Source of the DNA: an uncultured Bacteroidales bacterium
GTDB taxonomy: Bacteria > Bacteroidota > Bacteroidia > Bacteroidales > Muribaculaceae
Reading direction: 5' to 3'
DNA: 64,000 nt
Assembly: GCA_902785925.1 (NCBI GenBank)
Contig: CADAAI010000003.1
Span: forward strand, 1-64,000
Below are positions 46,429 through 55,722 of the stretch, in pieces. The translations under genes were made by a program, and so were the position numbers. Position 1 is the stretch's first letter, and each line of letters opens with the position of its first letter. Below the pieces are notes generated by a model. It saw only the letters and a list, made by a program, of their open reading frames with translations, was not told the origin of the DNA and ran no database searches.

Positions 46429-47328
46429 TTATAATTCTAATTTATATATATAATGTTGCCATCTATCCTCTTCAGGTGGAATCTTTTTCCAATCACCATA
46501 CTCAATCTCACAATGATGAATTGGATTGTTTGGTACATAGACCTCAATATCATCAAAAGGCATCTTTTGGGTTGGGAGGAAATCTTCTCCTGGTAAAGGC
46601 ATGAAATACTTGTATTTTCCTCCTTCTCCAGATGGAACACAGTATAATCCCGTTTTTTTCTTATAATTTGTATATCGATCAAATACATTGTACCATTCTT
46701 CTTCCGTTTTCCAACAAAACAAGAATCCAATAATATCTCTTATTAAAAAAGAGATTTTACCTTTTAAGGAAGATGATAAAAGCTTTCTTAAAATAGAATT
46801 TTTTACTTTTCTGTCTGCAACAGATGATGCTATAAACATAATAACACAAGAAATAAACCTACGAAATCTAACAACAAAATTATTTTTTGGAGCATTTTCC
46901 ATAGGGAAGATATCTATGAAGGCACCATGCTTCTCATCATCTGGGGTATCTATTTCTAAAAATCTTGTTGTAGTATCAACTACTTTTGCAAATCTACAAA
47001 TTGGACCATTAGGACTATTAGGAGCATATACCTTATACTTTGAAGGTAAATCATTTGCATATTTTTGAATGAATTTGTCGTAATCATCACGTGGCATTAT
47101 TAAATCTAAATCGTCATCCCAAGGTATAAACCCTTTATGGCGCAAAGCTCCCAATACAGTTCCATATGCTGTCATTATTGTCAAGTTGTGACTATCACAA
47201 ACTTTCTCTATATCAAGATACATTTTACGTAAATGTGCTTGTATTCTTATACGTTCATCACTTGTCATCTGGTATAATCCAGGTGTATGATTGCATACTT
47301 CTTGATATAATTCTTTAATTCTTAACAT
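46429..47328 (-). CDS. LicD family phosphotransferase (copy 2)
   Basis: 299 residues. TAYGTVLGALRHKGF followed by DDDLDL (71-76) is the catalytic-site signature, and FIDIFPMENAP the second conserved block. Clearly a different LicD from the one at 36.4 kb, so the polymer or its links may carry two phosphodiester substituents. It lies between the class V aminotransferase and a GT2 gene. Confidence 0.92.
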   Translation of the reverse strand: MLRIKELYQEVCNHTPGLYQMTSDERIRIQAHLRKMYLDIEKVCDSHNLTIMTAYGTVLGALRHKGFIPWDDDLDLIMPRDDYDKFIQKYANDLPSKYKVYAPNSPNGPICRFAKVVDTTTRFLEIDTPDDEKHGAFIDIFPMENAPKNNFVVRFRRFISCVIMFIASSVADRKVKNSILRKLLSSSLKGKISFLIRDIIGFLFCWKTEEEWYNVFDRYTNYKKKTGLYCVPSGEGGKYKYFMPLPGEDFLPTQKMPFDDIEVYVPNNPIHHCEIEYGDWKKIPPEEDRWQHYIYKLEL

Positions 47329-48133
47329 TTTTAAGTTTCTTTGAATGAAAATATTGATATATGAAATTTGGCATTAAGCCTTTTATTATATTCATCAGTG
47401 CATATTTTAAGAATAACTTTTTTGACAAGTTTAATTCTTTAAGAGCTAAATAATGAGCATAAATACCGTTTAATCGAGCTCTAAGATTTCTTCTTCTGCT
47501 TGCATTTCTATCGTCACGCATAGCATATAAGCATTCATTTAGATTATAACCACGATACCCTTTTACATACATCTTCATCCATAAATTATAATCTTCCATT
47601 CTTATCAATCGCTTATCTATGGTATAGCCCCCAACCGCCTGATAAGCTTCATTCCTTACCATACAAGGGGCATGAGAAAAAGGACTTCCATAATTAAAAA
47701 TTCCTTTTGACGGTTCTTTTATCTTTGCTTTTCCTCTAGAAAACTCACCATTTTCATCAAAATAAATCATAGGTGTACTAACTATCGCAAATTCTGGATG
47801 TTCATCAAGAAAAATAATTTCTTTTTCAAAACGTTCTGGTAAAGAAATATCATCACCATCCATTCGAGCAACATATTCTGTATCAGCATATTCAAGACAA
47901 TGATTTAATGTGTAATTTAATCCCATATTCTTCTCATTAGTTATTAGAAGAATATTATCATGTCTCTCAGCATAAGTCTTTGCAACCTGATATGTATTAT
48001 CGGTTGAACCGTCATCACAGAGAATGATTTTAAAATCTTGGTATGTTTGAGCATATAGTGAATCTAAAGCCTCTTCAAGAGTAGAAGCACAATTATAAAT
48101 TCCAATTATAACTGATATTCGTGGTTTAACCAT
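47315..48133 (-). CDS. Glycosyltransferase family 2 (copy 2)
   Basis: 272 residues, GT-A. CDDGSTDNTYQVA and VARMDGDDISLPERF carry the nucleotide and metal-binding aspartates. It overlaps LicD copy 2 by 14 bases and the polymerase-like gene by eight. Confidence 0.95.
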   Translation of the reverse strand: MVKPRISVIIGIYNCASTLEEALDSLYAQTYQDFKIILCDDGSTDNTYQVAKTYAERHDNILLITNEKNMGLNYTLNHCLEYADTEYVARMDGDDISLPERFEKEIIFLDEHPEFAIVSTPMIYFDENGEFSRGKAKIKEPSKGIFNYGSPFSHAPCMVRNEAYQAVGGYTIDKRLIRMEDYNLWMKMYVKGYRGYNLNECLYAMRDDRNASRRRNLRARLNGIYAHYLALKELNLSKKLFLKYALMNIIKGLMPNFIYQYFHSKKLKNVKN

Positions 48134-49265
48134 AATAGATAAATTCCATAAAGAATGTGAAACCTGAGTAAAGAATCAAAATTAATGCCGTTTTTCGATC
48201 TTGTTTTTCCCAAATATTCATCCTTATTAAAGGATAAAATATAATTATCGGATAAATAAACCAAGACAGATAAGCAAATCGATTACTAAAAGTTGCCCTA
48301 ATAACTAATATCCAAAAAGAGTTCGCCAATAAATAAGTATTTGCTAGAATTGTATAGACATTATCCTTAAAATTTCTTTTTATTGTTAAATACCAAATCA
48401 TTAAAACGGGCATGGCACTATACAATAAGAAATCGAAACGGAAACCTGTTTGAGAGAACCGTCCTTTAAGATATGATTCTTCAACATCATTAAAGTAACT
48501 TAATTTGTCTTCAAATAGTCCAATAGACTGGATAAAATCTCCAAATGCATTTCCGATTATTAATGAAAGCAATATTGAAATACCCCATATAGCAATTGCA
48601 TTTTTTACGTCTTTTATATAAAAAGATGCCAGCATGCAAATGAAAGGCAACAATATTGATTTATGAATAGTGTAAGCGAATGCAAATAATAATAATCCAA
48701 CAGGTAACCATTTCTTGTCCCTATTTGCCAATAATAAAATACCTAAAAGGACAATATGGCAAGCCATTCCATTTCTTAAACCATTAACTCCATAACTGTA
48801 AAAAGAGAATGAAGAGAAAAAGAATAGAGCTGCAAGCCAAAAGTTATGTCTAGATACTTTTAAACAAACAAAAAACAAACTGCCAATATAAACAGACTCA
48901 ATTAGAAGGAAATACTGATTAACATTAAATCCTAATGATTTGCAAAAAACAATTATTCCATGCCACATCCAATTATTGTCCCACCTTATTTCTTCATATT
49001 CATCAATAATGTTATACATGTCAGCATATAACTGCGTATCTACAAAAACTAAATCAACAGGTCTTAATCCAAGAAAAACTGTGACAGACAACATCAAAAA
49101 GATACCTGCATAGTTTAAGAATTTACCATTTATGCCAAAACTTAACTTTTGGTCATGACTAAATGAATAGTAAATTGAAGTTAATGCGCATAAAACAAAT
49201 ATAATCAGGTGATACGCTGATTGATATAAAAAAGCCGGGAAGTTTATTTGTGTAAATAAAAGCAC
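48126..49265 (-). CDS. EpsG-family polysaccharide polymerase-like membrane protein
   Basis: 379 residues with about ten membrane segments. The YSYGVNGLRNGMACHIV stretch (R-N-G in a loop) is the EpsG-like signature, as is FAYTIHKSILLP with its histidine. Such proteins act as Wzy-type polymerases that link lipid-bound repeat units in the periplasm. It is the only polymerase candidate in the locus. Confidence 0.85.
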   Translation of the reverse strand: MLLFTQINFPAFLYQSAYHLIIFVLCALTSIYYSFSHDQKLSFGINGKFLNYAGIFLMLSVTVFLGLRPVDLVFVDTQLYADMYNIIDEYEEIRWDNNWMWHGIIVFCKSLGFNVNQYFLLIESVYIGSLFFVCLKVSRHNFWLAALFFFSSFSFYSYGVNGLRNGMACHIVLLGILLLANRDKKWLPVGLLLFAFAYTIHKSILLPFICMLASFYIKDVKNAIAIWGISILLSLIIGNAFGDFIQSIGLFEDKLSYFNDVEESYLKGRFSQTGFRFDFLLYSAMPVLMIWYLTIKRNFKDNVYTILANTYLLANSFWILVIRATFSNRFAYLSWFIYPIIIFYPLIRMNIWEKQDRKTALILILYSGFTFFMEFIYYG

Positions 49266-49276
49266 TTAAGTAAAAA

Positions 49277-50446
49277 TTAGATGAAATAATAATAAATAGT
49301 TTTCAAGACACGTTTAGCTTTTTGTTTCGTTGATAACCTTTTGTTTAATATTAAAATTGTTTTTTCAACTTTAGAATCATTTGATAAGCTATTTAATAAA
49401 GAATCTCTCAAATTCTGATTAATCTTATACCTATGACCCCAACTTTGGTAAGGTATAAAATCACTGTGATTCATTCTTTTTGAGATAATATACGGTAAAA
49501 CTTTATTAAAAAGATCCTGGCCAGCATTTGAGGCTAAACTTACACCAGAAACACCCTTACGATTATGTTTAAATGCCTTTCCCCAAAAATCACCTAAACG
49601 AATGTCTGTATATGCTAAAGTACTCCTTAGATGACAATCTTCACAACTTTCATTTAATACCTGATTTGAGAAAAACAAATTATAGAATTCATTTTTCAAA
49701 GGTGTACTATGGTACTTTCTTCTTCCTGATTTTGCCTCAAGAATAAATTGTCCCCATCCTTTAGCTTTGCTTCTAAAGTTTACTGAGTCAAAATCGGTAG
49801 AACCTATTTTTTGTTTGATTTTATCCTTAACTTTAATCCACACATTCATTGATGGGCATCCGTGGCAATACAAGTCGATTAATATACAGTTGTTCCGAAG
49901 ATTAAATTTAGATAAATAACGGTTCACTGCATATATATGACATGGCAAACCGAATACAGCAAATTTTTGATCTCTACATTCTGAGACTAAAATTTTAAAT
50001 GCATCAAAAGTATAAGGTTGAATATATTTGCTTCCTCTAAAAGAATCGGTTTCGTTTTCCAACGATGCTACTCTAGAAATCGCTTTATCTGTAGAAAAAT
50101 CATATTCAACCCCAATTACTTTGTATCCCAATTTTATCAATTCTTTTGCCATAATATCAGCGATTCCTCCTGATGTCGCCTGTGATACTAAAAATTTGTC
50201 TTTCGCTGAAGCTGCATAAAGAGGAATTTCTTTTAACTCTTCATCGGAAGTGTTATATAAACATTTATCGAACTTATAACATACTTGTTTACATAAACCA
50301 CAATTTACACACTTGTTATCATCAAGCACTGGCCTATAAAATCCATCTTTGTTCAATTTAATTGATATGGCATTCTTATTACAAACAGCCCCACACATCT
50401 GACAGCTAGTACAAGGACGTAAAACCTCTGAGGAATATATGTTCAT
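49277..50446 (-). CDS. FrhB-like iron-sulfur flavoprotein (copy 1)
   Basis: 389 residues. Two 4Fe-4S ferredoxin motifs at the N-terminus (Cys12, 15, 18, 22 and Cys46, 49, 52, 56), then the FrhB-type domain named after the F420-hydrogenase beta subunit, with ATSGGIADIMAKEL, FRGSKYIQP, VFGLPCHIYAVNRYL and the late CEDCHLR...DIRLGDFWG segment. Domain names mention F420, but Bacteroidales are not known to make it; FAD with ferredoxin is more likely. In polysaccharide loci this type is commonly paired with pyruvyl transferases, as here, three bases from its partner. Confidence 0.87.
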   Translation of the reverse strand: MNIYSSEVLRPCTSCQMCGAVCNKNAISIKLNKDGFYRPVLDDNKCVNCGLCKQVCYKFDKCLYNTSDEELKEIPLYAASAKDKFLVSQATSGGIADIMAKELIKLGYKVIGVEYDFSTDKAISRVASLENETDSFRGSKYIQPYTFDAFKILVSECRDQKFAVFGLPCHIYAVNRYLSKFNLRNNCILIDLYCHGCPSMNVWIKVKDKIKQKIGSTDFDSVNFRSKAKGWGQFILEAKSGRRKYHSTPLKNEFYNLFFSNQVLNESCEDCHLRSTLAYTDIRLGDFWGKAFKHNRKGVSGVSLASNAGQDLFNKVLPYIISKRMNHSDFIPYQSWGHRYKINQNLRDSLLNSLSNDSKVEKTILILNKRLSTKQKAKRVLKTIYYYFI

Positions 50447-50448
50447 GA

Positions 50449-51543
50449 TTATTGAGCTAAAGCGTGTTTTAAGAAATTATTAGTTTGCTCTCTTTTATTT
50501 AACAACCACTTATCAATTATGTTGTAATTTATTACACCATCAAATATATAGTAGTCATCAGCATCTTTTGAAATACGATTTGTAAGACCAGTTTCTTGTA
50601 ATATATTTACTATCCTATCTGAATAACTGGGAGGAAGAATGCACATAAATTGACGATGAAATAAAATACAGAAAGCAGTACAATGAAACGAATCTGTCAA
50701 AACATACTTGGCATTTTTTATTAATGAAAGCCATTCTTGTGGACCAACAGAAGTAAGGCAAGTACAATTTACAAAATTGATTTCTTTACGCGAGCGAACC
50801 AAAACAAGTTTCAATCCTTTTGACTTTGCGAAATCTCTCATGTATTTTGTAAATCTGCTACTTCTATTCAATTTATAAGCCAAAATATAATCTTCTTTAA
50901 ACATTCGAGGAGCGGCTAATTCATCCCAGACTTCATTAGGAACAGCTAAAGTCGGATCTAAAACTAATGTTGAATGTAATCCCAAACTTTCTATTATATC
51001 AACACCTGATTGCTCTCTGACTGAAATTGAATTATACTTACTCAAAAGAGTTTTAATATCATCAATTTCTTCTTTCGGCAATTCTTTTATACCAAAACTT
51101 GCGGCAAAAGAAATTTTTTTCTTCTCAGGAGGCACAAAGTCTAGAAAAAAAGCCTTTGGAATATCACCTTGACACACAGTGTTCCAAGTTTGATCACTAC
51201 CCGTACAATAAACATCAGCTTCAGGTAAAGACATCTTTAATTCCTCATTTGATGAATATCTTTTAGTTAATGTGAGATGAGATTTCCTGAAATCACGAAA
51301 CTTTGTTGCACGTTCTTCATTACCTTTTATCAGCATCATTGATATTAAAGTTTTCGCTTTTAATGTTAATGGCATCCTTTTGGCCTTTATGACATCCCAA
51401 GCACTCATTTTAAGAGTTTTACGCACATAATCTATAGTTAAAACTTCACATCCAAGCATACGAAAAAGATACTCTGTAGCGTATGTTTGTAGAATCGAAC
51501 CATAATTATTTACTGCATGTAATGTTATATTTGCTACTTTCAT
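50449..51543 (-). CDS. Polysaccharide pyruvyl transferase family protein (copy 1)
   Basis: 364 residues. TYATEYLFRMLGCEV near the N-terminus, YCTGSDQTWN in the middle and YVLTDSFHCTAFCILFHRQF near the C-terminus are the CsaB/WcaK-like signatures. Members transfer pyruvate from phosphoenolpyruvate to sugars as a ketal. It starts four bases inside the preceding gene. Confidence 0.9.
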   Translation of the reverse strand: MKVANITLHAVNNYGSILQTYATEYLFRMLGCEVLTIDYVRKTLKMSAWDVIKAKRMPLTLKAKTLISMMLIKGNEERATKFRDFRKSHLTLTKRYSSNEELKMSLPEADVYCTGSDQTWNTVCQGDIPKAFFLDFVPPEKKKISFAASFGIKELPKEEIDDIKTLLSKYNSISVREQSGVDIIESLGLHSTLVLDPTLAVPNEVWDELAAPRMFKEDYILAYKLNRSSRFTKYMRDFAKSKGLKLVLVRSRKEINFVNCTCLTSVGPQEWLSLIKNAKYVLTDSFHCTAFCILFHRQFMCILPPSYSDRIVNILQETGLTNRISKDADDYYIFDGVINYNIIDKWLLNKREQTNNFLKHALAQ

Positions 51544-52439
51544 TTTATATTAGAGTTAAAACTTTCAACCCAGGTATTTATGTCAAATTGATTAATGATT
51601 TCTTCATCAATCTCTACATAAGGTGAGTTGACAAAATAATCTAAATCAGATGTCTTATCTTCATTAATTATGAAAATATTATTAGCGTTATAGAAAGGAT
51701 ACTTTTTTATATGAATATTATTTGTAATTAGTTTTTTTCTATATGCTAGAGCTTCTAGTGGTCTTAATGTAATATCATATTGATTATTCTGCACTATATC
51801 AACAATACAACGACTTTTTTGAATATTAATCAAATTTTCTTTATAAGTAATAAAATCATTATCTTTTATTGGGATAATAAAATTACATTTAAATCTTTTC
51901 AAAATAGATTGAACATGATTTATCTCATTAATTCTATTTTTCTTAGCACCCAAGAAATAAAAATCATACTCAATATTACAAGCCGGATTATTATATCTCA
52001 TATTATAAAAAGTGCAATGATGTGTCATTCCATAATCTGCTGCATCTTTAGTGTCAAACGTATGAAGTTTAACATTATCTTGTTTAAGTAATTCTATACT
52101 TTTTTTAAAAGTGCTACTAGAGGAAACAGGATTCCACATCCATAAATTAATCACAACGCCATCTTTTACTACATGCTTTATAGCATTAAATAAGTTGCGC
52201 TGAGTGTATGCACTTATTATGACATTGTCACCAGAACGTAAGTTTTTTAATTCCTTATACAATCTAAAACCGAAAATCATATAATAAGGTAAGTGGTGTT
52301 CTCTATATCGATTCCGCATAAACCTTTGAAAAATATTACAATATCTGTTTAATGGGAAATCTTTGACATCTTTCCTGCCTTTCAAGCCAGCAAGCATGAA
52401 ATCCCAAAGCTCCATATCTGCATGTATGATGAAAGTCAT
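51540..52439 (-). CDS. Unassigned protein of the polysaccharide locus, possibly a glycosyltransferase
   Basis: 299 residues; I do not recognise a definite family. No signal peptide. The C-terminal half resembles a GT-B donor domain in layout: YDFYFLGAKKNRINE, then a strand, helix and LRPLEALAYRKKLITNNIHI, which looks like the place where retaining transferases bind the nucleotide sugar. It overlaps the pyruvyl transferase and the GT2 gene by four bases at each end, so its product is needed in step with both. Confidence 0.6.
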   Translation of the reverse strand: MTFIIHADMELWDFMLAGLKGRKDVKDFPLNRYCNIFQRFMRNRYREHHLPYYMIFGFRLYKELKNLRSGDNVIISAYTQRNLFNAIKHVVKDGVVINLWMWNPVSSSSTFKKSIELLKQDNVKLHTFDTKDAADYGMTHHCTFYNMRYNNPACNIEYDFYFLGAKKNRINEINHVQSILKRFKCNFIIPIKDNDFITYKENLINIQKSRCIVDIVQNNQYDITLRPLEALAYRKKLITNNIHIKKYPFYNANNIFIINEDKTSDLDYFVNSPYVEIDEEIINQFDINTWVESFNSNIK

Positions 52440-53404
52440 CTTCTGATTTTGTTGTATAAATCGTATACTTTTAAAATACCAAGGCCAAACCAGTCATATC
52501 CTTTATCAATCATTCTAGCAGACAATTTCAAATAACTTGCAGAAGGATATAGATTGATAAACTGATTGCATTCGGGATAAGTCTCTTTCCATTTTTTTGT
52601 GTCTCGAAGAGATTGGTCCCGAAGGAACCGTTGTTTGAGTTGGAACTTCATATAATTAAGCTCTAACTCGTACTGTTGTAATAAACCATTTTCCACAAGA
52701 AATTGCTCCATTCTTTCGCCACACTTTATTAGCTGCAAATATTTTGACAGACTTATTGTATGTGTAATTGAACCTATATTCTGTATATAGTGATAAAATG
52801 CTTTCCGAACAATAGATACACGACTCGCCATTAATTGACATTTAGTGGAAAATAAAAAATCTTCACCCCAATTGATGTCATTCTCAAAAGTGATACGATT
52901 ATTAATAATTAAATTTCTTCTTACTAATTTGTTTACAAGCGAACCTCTTATTGGACTGAGATTGAAACTTATACGAAATTCGCCTTTAGGAAATGAGACA
53001 ATATTGCTTGGCTTCCCAATTGAATCAATCACGTAATTGCAACAAACCACATCTGCGTTATCCTGTTTCGCTCTGTTATACAATGCCTTATACATGTCAC
53101 GCTCAATCCAATCATCGGCATCACAATGGATAACAAAGTCACCTGTAGCATTATCTAAACCTTCTTGACGTGTATATGCAACACCTCTATTTTGCTTCCT
53201 GTCAATGATTTTCACGTCATTTTTTCTTGAAGGATACTTGATTAGCATCTTTTTGATGACATCTATACTGTTGTCAGTCGAACCGTCATTCACAAATACA
53301 TATTCTATATTCTCTAATGACTGACCAAACAATGAGTCACAGCATTTCTCAATGAAATGCTCTGCGTTAAAGACAGGTATGATAACTGACACATTATAAT
53401 ACAT
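52436..53404 (-). CDS. Glycosyltransferase family 2 (copy 3)
   Basis: 322 residues, GT-A. VNDGSTDNSIDVI and HCDADDWIERD are the conserved aspartate motifs. The C-terminal region is helical and basic (KFQLKQRFLRDQSLRDTKK). It lies between the two pyruvyl-transferase modules. Confidence 0.95.
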   Translation of the reverse strand: MYYNVSVIIPVFNAEHFIEKCCDSLFGQSLENIEYVFVNDGSTDNSIDVIKKMLIKYPSRKNDVKIIDRKQNRGVAYTRQEGLDNATGDFVIHCDADDWIERDMYKALYNRAKQDNADVVCCNYVIDSIGKPSNIVSFPKGEFRISFNLSPIRGSLVNKLVRRNLIINNRITFENDINWGEDFLFSTKCQLMASRVSIVRKAFYHYIQNIGSITHTISLSKYLQLIKCGERMEQFLVENGLLQQYELELNYMKFQLKQRFLRDQSLRDTKKWKETYPECNQFINLYPSASYLKLSARMIDKGYDWFGLGILKVYDLYNKIRR

Positions 53405-53407
53405 CGA

Positions 53408-54508
53408 TCAGCTTTCTATAGCATTCAAAAACCAATCTTTTGATTTTTGAACTTCAATGTCAAGTTTTTTAAGAAAAATTGATCTGTCAAAAATAGTTTC
53501 ATCAACACTATATTTCTCTCTATTTTCAATATATTTTATATGATCCTCTAAGCCAAAAAGTTTCAACAATTGACCAATTCTATTGTCACCATGTAAAGGA
53601 ACTAATGAGATGAAATTATCATTAAGCAACAAAGAGAAAACTGTACCATGGAAAGAATCTGTTATAATATGCTTAGCAAATTTTATATAACCAAGCCATT
53701 CCTTTGGACCAGCTGAAGCGATGAAGTCAGCTTCTATACCTTTAATCTTTCGCCCAATAACAATTAATTTTAATCTGTTGCTTGTTGCTATATTTTGTGC
53801 GAAACGAATGTTAGAAATATTTGGGTGCAATGAAAAAAAGAGCAAATAATCATCATTTATAGAAGGAGATATACAAATATCTTCGTAGTGCCTTATTGGT
53901 AAAAGTAATGTTGGGTCTATTGTGATTGAAATCTCATTTTTGTTGAAATAGGAACCTATGACATTCTTTGTATGTTCCTCTCTGACAGAAATGTGATTAT
54001 ATTTTGGCAAATAATCTTTATAATATGATAAATACTTTTCTTCCAATGGCACTTCTCCTAGACTACTGGCATAAGATACTTTTTTCCCATCAGTAAAACC
54101 TAGCAAAAAAGCGTCAGGAGCTATCGTCAATCTTGGATTTAAAGTTTGATCACTTCCTGTGCAATATACATCAAAATTAGGAGGTTTGTTGAACAACTGG
54201 TCAACACTAAAGTATGGACGTGTATATTGAAGTTGTTTATTAAAGTTCCAGAAACGAAAAATCTTTTTAGGATTTCGTAAATAATATACAAAGCGCCCTT
54301 TGATGCAAGACTTTCTTTTGGACGTGCTTATAGTCAAATGTTGTTTACTTCTCTTGTAAAAAATATTTTCATGTGAGCGCAAGTCAATCAGTCTAGTATC
54401 ATAACCATGACTTTTCAAAAACATGAAAGTTGCATAAGCCTGAAGTGAGGCTCCGTATGATGAAATATTCTTTTGAAGAGTTATAACCCCGATTTTTTTA
54501 TCTCGCAT
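53408..54508 (-). CDS. Polysaccharide pyruvyl transferase family protein (copy 2)
   Basis: 366 residues with the same signatures as copy 1: SLQAYATFMFLKSHGYDTRLID, YCTGSDQTLNPRL, and HIITDSFHGTVFSLLL. The two copies are clearly divergent. The start overlaps the upstream FrhB-like gene by 28 bases. Confidence 0.9.
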   Translation of the reverse strand: MRDKKIGVITLQKNISSYGASLQAYATFMFLKSHGYDTRLIDLRSHENIFYKRSKQHLTISTSKRKSCIKGRFVYYLRNPKKIFRFWNFNKQLQYTRPYFSVDQLFNKPPNFDVYCTGSDQTLNPRLTIAPDAFLLGFTDGKKVSYASSLGEVPLEEKYLSYYKDYLPKYNHISVREEHTKNVIGSYFNKNEISITIDPTLLLPIRHYEDICISPSINDDYLLFFSLHPNISNIRFAQNIATSNRLKLIVIGRKIKGIEADFIASAGPKEWLGYIKFAKHIITDSFHGTVFSLLLNDNFISLVPLHGDNRIGQLLKLFGLEDHIKYIENREKYSVDETIFDRSIFLKKLDIEVQKSKDWFLNAIES

Positions 54509-55710
54509 AATATTTTGTTTACTGCTCTAATCTTATATCGATAATCAACAAACTCAAAAAATGAATTAAGATATTTTATTGGCTTGTATTTGAGACTAAC
54601 ATTTTTATCTGATTTACCATAAAGAATTTTTATGGTCTCAAAATCACAAGAATTCACTAACTTTGGATATAAAAGTCTTAAAGGGTGAAATTTAAAAAAA
54701 TTTCTAGGGTTGAAATAATCCTTGTTTTTGGGTAAGCATTCGTTCCAATTAATCTCTTCTCGGTGTAAATTGCTTGTTTCTAATAATTGTTGGCCCTTGG
54801 AAGAATGAACAATACACAAAGAAAGTCCTTTAGTCTTTTGCTCATCAAATCTTTTTGCTCCCCAAAAATCACCAATTGTTATGTCAGATTGACGCTGTAT
54901 ACCAGTCTTAAATGGGCATTTGTAGCAAGACCATCTAAGTGTTTTATTCGAGTTGAAAGAATCATAAAAAAAATTTCTATCATCTTGCACTTTGTTACCA
55001 TTTAAATCGATTAAAGTCATTGCATAACCATACTTCCAACTTTTATCTCTAAATGACAATATTTGTTTGATTTTTGGAGTATGACTATCTAAATACATTG
55101 ATAAATCTTTACGTGAAGGTACGCCGTGACAGATTAAATCAATTGTATATAAATTGTCCCAAAGAATCATAGGGACAAAATTATAAAGACCTGATACTTG
55201 GCATGGAGTTCCAGAAAAAAGCACTTTAGCTCCATCATTCAATCTTTCTAAAACTTCATTATATATGCCAGTGGTAATACTTTGTATATATTTAGAACCT
55301 TGAAGTAAATGCAAGTCACTAATTTTATCTATTAGTATGTGTTTCACTTCAACTCCATCAATTGATGCACCTGTAACCAAACCTCCGTTCTCAATAAATT
55401 CAATGGCTATTTGAGCGAAAGTTCCACCAGAACTTGATTTTTCAAGTAAATTATTATCTGTTGTCCATGATGCATATGGTTTCGATTCATTAGAAAGAGG
55501 TTTATATATATTATTTACTATGCATACCTTTTCGCATCTATGACATGAGATGCATAACTGCTCATCAATAATGGGCATAAAATGACCATCATCCATGAGT
55601 TTATAAGTTATACATTTTCTTGGACAAACATCACCACATACCATACATCCAGTACAATGGTACTTATCAGCAAGAACGGGTTTTATATTATTTTTTCTTT
55701 GTAAAGACAA
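54481..55710 (-). CDS. FrhB-like iron-sulfur flavoprotein (copy 2)
   Basis: 409 residues. Ferredoxin cysteines at 19, 22, 25, 29 and 53, 56, 59, 63, then SSSGGTFAQIAIEFIE, LQGSKYIQS, VLFSGTPCQVSGLYNF and SDITIGDFWGAKRF. The GTPCQ cysteine is the typical conserved position of the family. Paired with pyruvyl transferase copy 2 in the opposite gene order to pair 1. Confidence 0.87.
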   Translation of the reverse strand: MSLQRKNNIKPVLADKYHCTGCMVCGDVCPRKCITYKLMDDGHFMPIIDEQLCISCHRCEKVCIVNNIYKPLSNESKPYASWTTDNNLLEKSSSGGTFAQIAIEFIENGGLVTGASIDGVEVKHILIDKISDLHLLQGSKYIQSITTGIYNEVLERLNDGAKVLFSGTPCQVSGLYNFVPMILWDNLYTIDLICHGVPSRKDLSMYLDSHTPKIKQILSFRDKSWKYGYAMTLIDLNGNKVQDDRNFFYDSFNSNKTLRWSCYKCPFKTGIQRQSDITIGDFWGAKRFDEQKTKGLSLCIVHSSKGQQLLETSNLHREEINWNECLPKNKDYFNPRNFFKFHPLRLLYPKLVNSCDFETIKILYGKSDKNVSLKYKPIKYLNSFFEFVDYRYKIRAVNKILCEIKKSGL

Positions 55711-55722
55711 TTTTGTTTAGAA

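Noticed and set aside
49277-50446. True F420-dependent enzyme
   Set aside because: The domain carries the FrhB name, but there is no F420 biosynthesis gene here and Bacteroidales are not known producers; FAD plus ferredoxin is more likely.
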